Source of the DNA: a virus
Virus record (IMG/VR): IMGVR_UViG_3300005841_000066
Coordinates: 1-33,480 of that record
Length of the DNA stretch: 33,480 nt
Direction: 5' to 3' (one strand)
Below the pieces are notes generated by a model. That model did no database searches and was not told the DNA's origin. It was given only the letters and a program-made list of their open reading frames with translations. This document shows, in pieces, positions 1-6,990 of this stretch (within the stretch, counting starts at the first letter, position 1; each line of letters begins with the position of its first letter). Made by a program: the position numbers and the translations under genes.

Positions 1-19
1 TTGGGGGGACATGCGCCGC

Positions 20-295
20 TTACGGAGTACGGGTGTCCCGATGCACCCGCACCCCAGAGCGGACCGTCGGCACCGGCCGCGGCCTGACGAGGTGGGGCCA
101 CTGACCCGCGGGGCTGTCCTGGGTCGGGTCAAACGCGCGGATCAAGAGATGCACTTGTCGACTCGAGATCAGGTGCGTGGCATGGGCCCGACAGAGGACG
201 CGCACAATCCGCCGGTGCCACCGCCGCGCGGTCGATCGCAGAATCAACGCATCGATCCAGTCCCGCCAGCGGTCTACCACTCGGTCGATCGCCAT
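20..295 (-). CDS. Small hypothetical protein
   Basis: A 91-residue protein that I do not recognise. It is rich in Arg and His, with a likely helical N-terminal half containing several Trp residues and an RRWHRRIVRVL stretch, and a proline-rich tail. The ATG lies one base beyond the stop codon of the helix-turn-helix gene just upstream on the same strand, so the two are probably co-transcribed leftward. The basic composition would suit nucleic-acid binding, but this is inference only. No signal peptide or membrane segment is visible. Confidence 0.5.
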   Translation of the reverse strand: MAIDRVVDRWRDWIDALILRSTARRWHRRIVRVLCRAHATHLISSRQVHLLIRAFDPTQDSPAGQWPHLVRPRPVPTVRSGVRVHRDTRTP

Positions 296-296
296 G

Positions 297-623
297 TCAG
301 GGGGACGGGCGCTTGTGCCGTGAGGCGAGTGTGGCCTTGGCCTGCCGCTTCTTCTCGACGCGCGGCGGGGGCGCGGGCGTACTCGCCGATCCTAGGAGTC
401 GGGTCCGCCCCATCGCCATCAAGAACGCGTCAAAGCGATCCGGATAAATGCGGTACGTATGCCGGCGGGTCCCCCGGATTGTCTCGGCCTCGAGCTTCAC
501 GCGCGCGCCGCCGGGCGCCGGCTTCCCTTCGGTGATCGCCTGACAGATCCAGTTGGCGCTGACGCCCATGAAGTGCGCGCACTCGCTCGCCCGCAAGGCC
601 GTGGGTGCTGAGAGCAGGGACAT
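297..623 (-). CDS. Helix-turn-helix DNA-binding protein
   Basis: The segment from about residue 8 to 75 has the shape of an excisionase or MerR-like helix-turn-helix domain: ALRASECAHFMGVSANWI would be the two helices with the turn at MGVS, followed by a basic wing ending in an RRHTYRIYPDRF strand. The C-terminal third is Pro, Lys and Arg rich and probably disordered. I chose the ATG at 623; a GTG at 641 would add six residues. It is the first gene of a leftward pair diverging from the packaging operon, so a regulator or directionality factor is possible. The exact family cannot be fixed by eye. Confidence 0.6.
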   Translation of the reverse strand: MSLLSAPTALRASECAHFMGVSANWICQAITEGKPAPGGARVKLEAETIRGTRRHTYRIYPDRFDAFLMAMGRTRLLGSASTPAPPPRVEKKRQAKATLASRHKRPSP

Positions 624-718
624 CCGCGCCCATGATCGCACAACGCCGTGCGGCCGAGACCCTCGCAGCAGTGCTCAGCGAGCGAACCGTGCCCCCGTCG
701 CACAAATCACTGTGCACA

Positions 719-1075
719 ATGCGGATCGTCGGCGGACCGCAGGCTGATACTTGGAGCGTGCCGCCGCGAGAGCCCCAAAAATCCGCGTTCCAACGCGGCT
801 ACACGAAAGCCTGGAGCAAAGCCGCGAAGGCGTTTCGGCTCAAGTATCCGTTGTGCGGCATGCGTCCCGATCATCAACCGCCGGTGATGAGCGAGTGCGA
901 TCAACTCGAACGCAGCACGCCAGCGACGCTCGTTGATCACGTCGTGCCGCATCGCGGCGATCACACGCGCTTCTGGGATGAGCAGGGGAATTGGCAATCG
1001 CTGTGTTTTCGCTGTCATACCCGGAAGACCGCGGCGGAAGACGCCGCGTTCGCGGAGGCGAATGTCAAGGGATAA
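719..1075 (+). CDS. HNH endonuclease
   Basis: A 118-residue HNH nuclease. The core VDHVVPHRGDHTRFWD supplies the DH pair, GNWQSLC supplies the Asn, and CFRCHTRKT supplies the last His. Four cysteines (PLCG, SECD and the CxxC of CFRC) could bind a structural zinc. Small HNH proteins next to terminase genes are known in HK97-like phages to assist terminase in cutting packaged DNA, and this one lies directly before the small terminase gene. The start is uncertain: ATG 719 keeps the conserved RGYTKAW region, while an upstream GTG at 605 would run into the divergent gene. No clear ribosome binding site precedes 719. Confidence 0.85.
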   Translation: MRIVGGPQADTWSVPPREPQKSAFQRGYTKAWSKAAKAFRLKYPLCGMRPDHQPPVMSECDQLERSTPATLVDHVVPHRGDHTRFWDEQGNWQSLCFRCHTRKTAAEDAAFAEANVKG

Positions 1076-1213
1076 CGCGCCGGTCGACGTCGCCCATCGA
1101 TCTGATCGTGCAGGCCAGGGGGGGATCAGTCTCTGGGACCTGGGCGCCGGGAGACACAGGCTGTCCTTCATACGCACAACGCCAGCGAATGAAATTCGCG
1201 GGGCGGCCTGACG

Positions 1214-1816
1214 ATGGCGGGGACGAGTCGTTCAGGCGGCCGGAACCGGAAGTCCTCCGCCCTCCATGCGGTCGAAGGGACCTTTCGCACCGGCCGCCAT
1301 AACGCCGCGGAGGTGACACTGGACCCCCCGAAGGGCCGGCCGGCCACGCCCCCGACGCTCGGCGGTCACGCCCTGGTGGAATGGGACCGGATGATCGCGC
1401 GCCTCGAGGAGCTCGGGACCCTGTCGGCCGTCGATGACGCCGCGCTGTATCAGTACGTGTGTTTGTTCGGCGAAACCGAGGATACGCAAGATCGCCGACG
1501 AGACACCGCGCTGCTGGTGACGACGCTGCAGGCCACGATCGCCCGTGAAGCCACGCGCATCACCAACGCGGCCGCGCCGGTCGCCGAGGACCTCGCGGCC
1601 ACCGCCGACGCCGTCGCGCAGATCCTCGCGCTGCAGCAAGTCATCGCGAAACAGACGACGCAGCTCCGGCAGGGACACATGGCCATCCGGCAGTACCTGG
1701 TCGAATTTGGGATGACGCCGGCGGCGCGGACCCGCGTGAGTGGGGGCCGACGAGAGGGCGATCACGCGCCCGTGAATCCGCTCGATCGGTTCACGCAGCC
1801 GAAGAAACTAGCATGA
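1214..1816 (+). CDS. Terminase small subunit, P27 family
   Basis: A 200-residue protein of the P27-type small terminase family, which binds the packaging site and helps load the large subunit. The N-terminal 35 residues are basic and probably disordered. The helical core runs from about residue 45 to 185, with WDRMIARLEELGTLSAVD and LVEFGMTPAARTRV matching the usual start and end of this family. It overlaps the next gene by four bases (ATGA), so translation with the large subunit is probably coupled. Family assignment rests on recognisable motifs and position. Confidence 0.8.
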   Translation: MAGTSRSGGRNRKSSALHAVEGTFRTGRHNAAEVTLDPPKGRPATPPTLGGHALVEWDRMIARLEELGTLSAVDDAALYQYVCLFGETEDTQDRRRDTALLVTTLQATIAREATRITNAAAPVAEDLAATADAVAQILALQQVIAKQTTQLRQGHMAIRQYLVEFGMTPAARTRVSGGRREGDHAPVNPLDRFTQPKKLA

Positions 1817-2997
1817 CGATCCCGGATGATCGGCGCCGCGATGCCGTGACCCGCTACGCGACCGACGTCGTCGCGCGGCAGATCGTCGCCGGGCGGAAAG
1901 TCCGCCTCGCGTGCGCGCGCCATCTCGACGACCTCGCGCACCAAACAGAGAAGGGGTTGCTCTGGGACGCGGCTGAGGCGCAGGAAGCGATCGATTTTTT
2001 CCCGACGTGCCTCTGCCTCCCGGAAGAAACCGACGCCGACGAGGACGTCGAAGCTTCGGACGATGTCAGCCCGGAGCACGGCACGCCGTTCGTCCTCTCG
2101 CCGCACCAGCAATTCATCGTGGGCAGCCTCCTGGGCTGGTTCTCGGTCCGCGTCAGTAAGAAGACCGGCGCGCGGCGCGTGCAGCAACGCTTCCGGATCG
2201 CGTTTTACCAGGGCGGGAAGGGCGACGGGAAGACGCCGCTCTTTGCCGGACTCCTGCTTCTCATGTTGGTCCGGCACGGCGTGCGAGGCGCGCAGCTGTT
2301 TTGTGCGGCCGTGACGAAAGAGCAGGCCAAAATCGCCTTCACCGACTGCGTGAAAATGGTCGAGGCCTCGCCGGCGTTGCAGAAACTGATCACGCACACC
2401 GGCAACAACCTCGCGGTCAAATCGACCGGCTCGTTCATTCGACCGATCTCCGCGGAGAAGCGCGGCCTCGACGGGAAGCGCGTCCAGGGCGCCGTCGTCG
2501 ACGAAATCCACGAAGCCCCCAGCAACGTCGTGTTGGTGAAACTGCGCGCCGGGATTAAGGGCCGGCCGAACGCGCTCATCATGATTCCCACCAACGCGGG
2601 CTTTGATCGGGAGACGGTGTGCTGGGAACTGGTCGAGTACTCGCGGCAGATCCTGGAGGGCACGCTCGTCAATGAGACTTTTTTTGCGTACGTGTGCGGA
2701 CTCGACGCCTGCGATCGCTGCCACGCCGCCGGCAAGCTCCAACCCTCCGACGATTGCCCGGACTGCGACGATTGGAAGGTTGAGGGTCCCCATTGGCTCA
2801 AGTCCGTGCCGAACCTCGGCGTTTCGCTGCCGTGGGAATACATGCGCGAGCAAGTCCGCGAGGCGATCGCGATCCCCTCGCTGCGGAATATGGTGCGGCG
2901 CTTGAATTTCTGCCAGTGGACCCAGCAGGCCACGGTCTGGATCACGGCGGAGCAGTGGGCCGCGTGTGCGTGTGACGCGCGGGAGGTCGCCGCATGA
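1813..2997 (+). CDS. Terminase large subunit, ATPase half
   Basis: A 394-residue protein carrying only the packaging motor of an HK97-type large terminase. The Walker A-like loop GGKGDGKT is at about residues 134-141, and the Walker B segment GAVVDEIHE places its Asp-Glu at 230-231. LIMIPTNAG is a plausible coupling motif. A cysteine-rich patch near 300-325 (CGLDACDRCH and CPDCDD) could bind zinc. It stops just after WITAEQW, which in intact family members is followed by the nuclease domain; here that domain is encoded by the next gene, starting within the stop codon (ATGA). The motor would hydrolyse ATP to drive DNA into the prohead. Confidence 0.85.
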   Translation: MTIPDDRRRDAVTRYATDVVARQIVAGRKVRLACARHLDDLAHQTEKGLLWDAAEAQEAIDFFPTCLCLPEETDADEDVEASDDVSPEHGTPFVLSPHQQFIVGSLLGWFSVRVSKKTGARRVQQRFRIAFYQGGKGDGKTPLFAGLLLLMLVRHGVRGAQLFCAAVTKEQAKIAFTDCVKMVEASPALQKLITHTGNNLAVKSTGSFIRPISAEKRGLDGKRVQGAVVDEIHEAPSNVVLVKLRAGIKGRPNALIMIPTNAGFDRETVCWELVEYSRQILEGTLVNETFFAYVCGLDACDRCHAAGKLQPSDDCPDCDDWKVEGPHWLKSVPNLGVSLPWEYMREQVREAIAIPSLRNMVRRLNFCQWTQQATVWITAEQWAACACDAREVAA

Positions 2998-3788
2998 TCA
3001 CGCGGCGCGGATTCATCGGCCTCCTCGGTGTGGCGGTGGCGGCGACGTTGTCGCCGGACGCGTTTCATACGTCGCTGCTCGGGCGGGAGTGTTTCCTCGG
3101 CATCGACCTCTCTGACAAAATCGATCTCTCGGCGGTCGTCGCTGTCTTCCCCCGCGCGATCGCGCGCGAGGATCGAGGCGAGGCGGCCGTCGAGAGCCTC
3201 GCCGACCCCACGAACCAGCCGACGATCGACCGCGCGATCGACGTGCGGCCGTTTTTTTGGATGCCTGAGAAGACGCTGGCGCGGCGGGCGCAGGAGGACA
3301 AAATCCCCTATCCCGACTGGGCGCGGGATGGCTACGTCTTCACAACCCCTGGCAGTCTCATCGACCACGACGCGATCGTGGAATTCATCATCAGTGGGCT
3401 CGCCGTGGACTACAAGATCCGCGGCATTGGCATCGACCAGGCGGGCGCGGCGGGCGTGGTCTCCAAGCTTCAGCGCCACTTCGGGGACGAGCTCGTCAAA
3501 GAAATCCCGCAAGGGTTCCGCCGGTTGTCGGAGCCGTCGAAGCTACTCGAAGCGCTCATCGTCACCAACAACCTGACGCACGACGGGAACCCCTGCCTGG
3601 CGTGGTGCATGGGGAATATGGGCACCGAGGAGAACGCCTGGCGCGAGATCCGGCCGGTGAAACTCAACCAGCGGAAACGGATTGACGGCGGCGTGGCGCT
3701 GGTGGACGCACTCGCGCAGATGACGGCGACGCCGGCGGCGCAACGCTCGGTGTATGCGACACGAGGAGTACGCACGCTTGGCGATTGA
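2994..3788 (+). CDS. Terminase large subunit, nuclease half, with Tat-like N-terminus
   Basis: A 264-residue protein corresponding to the RNase H-like nuclease domain of the large terminase. Three acidic residues expected to hold the metals are present: Asp38 in FLGIDLS, Asp148 in GIGIDQAG and Asp238 in ALVDAL. The first 25 residues do not resemble a terminase linker. They read MITRRGFIGLLG followed by a hydrophobic stretch ending near SPDAF, which fits a twin-arginine signal motif. The upstream continuation of this frame meets a stop at 2973, so it is not simply fused to the ATPase frame; the four-base overlap implies coupled translation. The two halves probably act as one packaging enzyme. 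Whether the leader is functional is unknown. Confidence 0.8.
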   Translation: MITRRGFIGLLGVAVAATLSPDAFHTSLLGRECFLGIDLSDKIDLSAVVAVFPRAIAREDRGEAAVESLADPTNQPTIDRAIDVRPFFWMPEKTLARRAQEDKIPYPDWARDGYVFTTPGSLIDHDAIVEFIISGLAVDYKIRGIGIDQAGAAGVVSKLQRHFGDELVKEIPQGFRRLSEPSKLLEALIVTNNLTHDGNPCLAWCMGNMGTEENAWREIRPVKLNQRKRIDGGVALVDALAQMTATPAAQRSVYATRGVRTLGD

Positions 3789-3969
3789 TCGACCGAAAGT
3801 GATCGCCGCCCTCGCGGAGAACGTGAACGGCCTCGCGGTCCTAGGGGGCGCGATCTGGCTCTACGTCGGCGTGCACGGCTTCTCGCCGGCGGCGGCGGAC
3901 ATCGTCGCAGGCGTGCTCCTGATCGCGATCGGGCTGCGGCCCTATCTCCAGGGATCGAGGCGCCCCTGA
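3754..3969 (+). CDS. Small membrane protein between terminase and portal
   Basis: A 71-residue protein with two hydrophobic segments: VNGLAVLGGAIWLYVGV, then a short GFSPAAAD turn and IVAGVLLIAIGL. It overlaps the end of the terminase nuclease gene. The ATG at 3754 is used here, but a TTG at 3778 is preceded at a good distance by GAGGAG and may be the true start, giving MAIDRPKVIAAL. Its function is unknown to me. A two-helix membrane protein could be holin-like, yet its place among head genes argues for another role. Confidence 0.65.
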   Translation: MRHEEYARLAIDRPKVIAALAENVNGLAVLGGAIWLYVGVHGFSPAAADIVAGVLLIAIGLRPYLQGSRRP

Positions 3970-5519
3970 TGGATCTCCTGGCGCGGCTCTTCGACGGCGA
4001 TCTCCACGCGGGCACACCGGGCCCAACCGATGACTTCTGGTATCAGCCGACCGCCGGCGGCGTGCTGACCGCGGCGGGGATGCGCGTCGACGAGGACGGC
4101 GCGCAAAAGCTCTCCGCGTGGTTCCGGGGACGGTTCATTCTCCAAATCGTGCTCGCGATGCTGCCGTTCCCGATCCTCCGACGGTTGCCCCACGATGGCG
4201 GCGCCGAGCTGGCGGTCGACCATCCGCTGTACGACGTCCTCCACGATCAGCCCAACGACGTCGACGACTCCTTTCAGTGGCGCTGCACCAAGATGGGGCA
4301 CCTCATCGACCACGGCCACGCCTATGACTGGATCGTGCCGGGTCCGCGCGGCTTCGCCCACCAACTCGTGCCGATTGCGCCGACCCTGGTCACCCCGAAA
4401 CAGCAGCGCGTGACCTTGGCGAACGGCGCGGTGATTCCCGGGCGGATGCTGTACGACGTGCGGAACGATCAGACCGGCCGGACGTCGACCTTCACGCAGG
4501 ACGACATCTTTCACCTCCGCGCGCCGGGCGGGCACGGCATCCTCGCGCATGCGCGCTCGAGCCTCGGGACGGCGCTGGCGACCGAGAGCTTCGCGGCCGC
4601 CACGTTTGGGCGGGGCTCGCTGAATGGCGGCGTCATTGAAAATCCCGGCGTCATGGACGAGGAGGCGTCGCGACGGATGGCGCGGTCCTTCATCACCGCG
4701 GCCGGCGATTGGCGCCTCCCGAAGGTGCTCGAGCAGGGCAGCACGTTCAAGGAAAGCACGCTGTCGCCAGAAGACTTCCAAATGCTCCTGAGTCGGAAGT
4801 TTTCGGTCGACGATGTGGCGCGCTGGTTGGGCGTGCCGCGCCAGATGCTCGAGAACAGCGATCCGAGCTTCGGGAATGCCGAGCAGTTCTGGCAGTCATT
4901 CCTGACGATCGGGATGGGCGGCTGGTTGTCGCTGTTTGAATTCGCGGTCAACAGCCAACTGATTCTCGCCCCGCAGACCTATTTCGCCCGGTTCACCCGG
5001 CAGGCGATCCAGCGCGCCAACTTCGCGGAACGCGTGGCCGGGCTCGTCGCCCTCAAGAACGCTGCGATCATCTCGGCCGATGAGGCGCGGGGCGTGGAGG
5101 ATATGAACAAGCGCGGCGGCCGCGCGGACGAACTCGTCGAATCGCAAAACATCACCGGCAAGCCTCCGACGGCGTCCGATGCCTCTGGGCATCGCCCGGC
5201 CACCGGCGCTCGAGCCGACGCGATTACGACCGAGTCCGCGGCACGGCTGCTCCGCAAGGAAGTCGCCGCGGTCGGGAAGGAAGCCGTGCGCCACGCGGGG
5301 CATCTCGACACGTTTCTCGCGGCGGTGACCACGTTCTACGCCGCCCACGCGCGGCTCGTGGCGCAGACGCTGCAGATCTCCGCGGCGCAGGCCGAGGCCT
5401 ACTGTGATCGGCAGGCCCACCAGGTGACCCGCGGCTGGGTGGAGGCCGTCGCGTTGTGGCAAACCGCCGCGTATGCCGCCGGCCTCGCGGCGCTGGCGCT
5501 GGAGGACCCTCCCCCATGA
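3969..5519 (+). CDS. Portal protein, HK97-type
   Basis: A 516-residue portal protein. Portals form the dodecameric ring at one vertex through which DNA enters and to which the tail attaches. The HK97/phage_portal-type core covers about residues 40-370, with recognisable stretches such as HPLYDVLHDQPN, a KMGHLIDHGHAYDWI helix, the strand containing DDIFHLRAPG, and SVDDVARWLGVPRQML. The C-terminal 110 residues form an extra Ala-rich helical region. It begins one base after the previous stop region and its stop overlaps the next ATG (ATGA). Position between terminase and protease supports the call. Confidence 0.9.
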   Translation: MDLLARLFDGDLHAGTPGPTDDFWYQPTAGGVLTAAGMRVDEDGAQKLSAWFRGRFILQIVLAMLPFPILRRLPHDGGAELAVDHPLYDVLHDQPNDVDDSFQWRCTKMGHLIDHGHAYDWIVPGPRGFAHQLVPIAPTLVTPKQQRVTLANGAVIPGRMLYDVRNDQTGRTSTFTQDDIFHLRAPGGHGILAHARSSLGTALATESFAAATFGRGSLNGGVIENPGVMDEEASRRMARSFITAAGDWRLPKVLEQGSTFKESTLSPEDFQMLLSRKFSVDDVARWLGVPRQMLENSDPSFGNAEQFWQSFLTIGMGGWLSLFEFAVNSQLILAPQTYFARFTRQAIQRANFAERVAGLVALKNAAIISADEARGVEDMNKRGGRADELVESQNITGKPPTASDASGHRPATGARADAITTESAARLLRKEVAAVGKEAVRHAGHLDTFLAAVTTFYAAHARLVAQTLQISAAQAEAYCDRQAHQVTRGWVEAVALWQTAAYAAGLAALALEDPPP

Positions 5520-5728
5520 ATGACCACGAGCCGATGCTGCAGTTCTTTTCGTTCGCGCATCTCCCGCCGCCACTCGCGGACGTCAGTCAACCGTTCTGCC
5601 TGCTCGCGGCACGCCTCGTCGACACACTGCCGCGCAATCCAGAGCGATCGGCCGCGCTGCGGAAACTGCTCGAAGCGAAGGATTGCGCCGTGCGCGCCGT
5701 GTTGTATCAAGCGGAGTCGCCACTATGA
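5516..5728 (+). CDS. Small conserved phage protein
   Basis: A 70-residue protein with the stretch LQFFSFAHLPPPLADVSQPF followed by LPRNPERSAALRKLLEAKDC. This pattern is familiar from many unrelated phages, where it is a short acidic-basic helical protein of unknown function. The start is fixed by ATGA overlaps at both ends, with portal upstream and protease downstream. No catalytic motif or membrane segment is visible. Its location in the head operon suggests a role in assembly, but that is inference. Confidence 0.8.
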   Translation: MNDHEPMLQFFSFAHLPPPLADVSQPFCLLAARLVDTLPRNPERSAALRKLLEAKDCAVRAVLYQAESPL

Positions 5729-6804
5729 AATACCAACGCCTCGTCGCGTACGTCGCCGACACGCTGTGGGCCTGTCACCCGAGCAAGCTGGCCGAGCTCC
5801 TGGCCGTGCTCGCCTTTCGATCCGCGGGACACGAGTACTCCGAGGCCGAAATCGCGGCGCGCATCGGGGATGCCGGGAACCGCGCGCCCGGGCCGACGAG
5901 TCGTGGCGCCGTGGCCGTGATTCCGGTTCGCGGCATGATCGCGCATCGGATCTCGGGCATGGAGGATACGAGCGGCGGCACCTCCTGTGAACGCATCAGC
6001 GCGCAGATCGACCGCGTCGTGGCCGAGGGGATCGGCACGATCGTGTACGACTTCGACACGCCCGGCGGCACCGTGCCGGGTATTCAGGAGCTGGCGGCGA
6101 AGATGTTCGCGCTGCGCGGGCAGGTCACCCAGATCGCGCAGATCAATTCGATGGCGGCGAGTGCCGGGTACTGGTTGGCGAGCCAGTGCGATGAACGGGT
6201 CTGCATGCCCAGCGGCTGGGCGGGATCGATCGGCGTGTATTCGGCGCATCAGGATCTCTCGAAGGCGCTCGAGCGGGAAGGCATTGACATCACGCTGATC
6301 TCGGCCGGGAAGTACAAGACGGAAGGCAGTCCGTTTGGCCCGCTCTCGCCCGACGCGTTGGCGGTGCGGCAGGCGACGGTCGATGCGACCTACGCGCTCT
6401 TCACCAAGGACGTGGCCCGCGGGCTCGGCGTCTCCGCGGCGGACGTCCGGTCCGGGTACGGGGAAGGGCGCGCGCTCGGGGCGAAGGACGCGAAGGCCGC
6501 CGGACTGATCGACCGGATCGCGACGATGGACGAGACGCTCGGGCGCCTGGTCGGACGGACGACCTCGAGCGGGGGGATGCGCGCCGCGGATCTCCGCGAT
6601 CCCTCCCCCGCGGGGCAGGCGCGGCGGGCGTATGTGGACGCGTTGACGGCGAGCGCGCGAGGCCTCCTGCACGCGGAAGGGGAACCGGCGGAGTTGGTCC
6701 CGCCGCTCCAACCGCACGAAGCGGATCCGGACGACCTCGATGATCTGGACGACTTGACGGCGTCCGCGGCCGTGCATCAGGCGCGACGACGGCGGTTGCT
6801 CTAA
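5725..6804 (+). CDS. Capsid maturation protease, S49 (SppA/ClpP-like) family
   Basis: A 359-residue serine peptidase of family S49, used by many phages to cleave scaffold and capsid proteins in the prohead. The nucleophile is Ser146 in SMAASAGYW and the probable general base is Lys198 in SAGKYKTEG. The 52-residue spacing matches bacterial SppA enzymes. An oxyanion-type loop DTPGG is at 111-115. The enzyme core ends near residue 275. The remaining tail contains a very acidic DPDDLDDLDDL segment and then a basic RRRR end, and may act as built-in scaffold. The ATG overlaps the previous stop (ATGA). No separate scaffold gene is seen. Confidence 0.9.
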   Translation: MKYQRLVAYVADTLWACHPSKLAELLAVLAFRSAGHEYSEAEIAARIGDAGNRAPGPTSRGAVAVIPVRGMIAHRISGMEDTSGGTSCERISAQIDRVVAEGIGTIVYDFDTPGGTVPGIQELAAKMFALRGQVTQIAQINSMAASAGYWLASQCDERVCMPSGWAGSIGVYSAHQDLSKALEREGIDITLISAGKYKTEGSPFGPLSPDALAVRQATVDATYALFTKDVARGLGVSAADVRSGYGEGRALGAKDAKAAGLIDRIATMDETLGRLVGRTTSSGGMRAADLRDPSPAGQARRAYVDALTASARGLLHAEGEPAELVPPLQPHEADPDDLDDLDDLTASAAVHQARRRRLL

Positions 6805-6990
6805 CATCCTGTGCAACGACCCTCCTGATCCGGCCGTAAGCTGGATCCCAAGATTCGCACCGCGGCTTCCGTTGAAGGCGCGTGTTGATCGAGACCCTGA
6901 GCCGTGCGGCCATCCGTACGCCCCGGGTTCTCGCTGAACACGCGCCTTTTTCGTTTGTGCGCCCGGCTTTTTTCAGGGAGTGAGACGCCC
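6805..6990 (+). ncRNA. Hairpin-rich leader upstream of major capsid gene
   Basis: This 186-nt gene-free interval folds on paper into two separate elements. Hairpin 1 spans 6827-6847, with arms GATCCGGC and GCTGGATC (one G-U pair) around a five-base loop. Element 2 spans 6875-6948. Its outer stem is a perfect 12-bp inverted repeat (AAGGCGCGTGTT with 6937-6948). Its middle stem is 8 bp with one bulged T (6890-6897 with 6925-6933). Its tip is a 7-bp stem with loop CCAT (6903-6920). Five T residues follow. It could be a terminator, an attenuator, a processing signal or a structured RNA. Confidence 0.55.
6875..6951 (+). terminator. Possible intrinsic terminator or attenuator before capsid gene
   Basis: The perfect 12-bp outer stem closes directly onto TTTTT at 6947-6951, the geometry of an intrinsic terminator, although the 50-base enclosed segment is unusually long. 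A second T-run follows at about 6968-6973. Read-through would still be needed for the capsid gene unless a promoter lies nearby. I saw no convincing promoter between here and the ATG at 6991. Confidence 0.4.

Noticed and set aside
711-718. TGTGCACA palindrome just before the HNH start, as an operator for the helix-turn-helix protein
   Set aside because: An 8-bp palindrome alone is weak evidence, no second copy or promoter was seen near it, and the start of the HNH gene is itself uncertain.
2205-3512. A 435-codon minus-strand frame across the terminase junction
   Set aside because: It is antisense to both terminase halves, whose catalytic motifs are intact.
3754-3969. The small membrane protein as the holin of the phage
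   Set aside because: It has two membrane segments, but it lies between terminase and portal, and a better candidate exists at 27230 beside other lysis-like genes.
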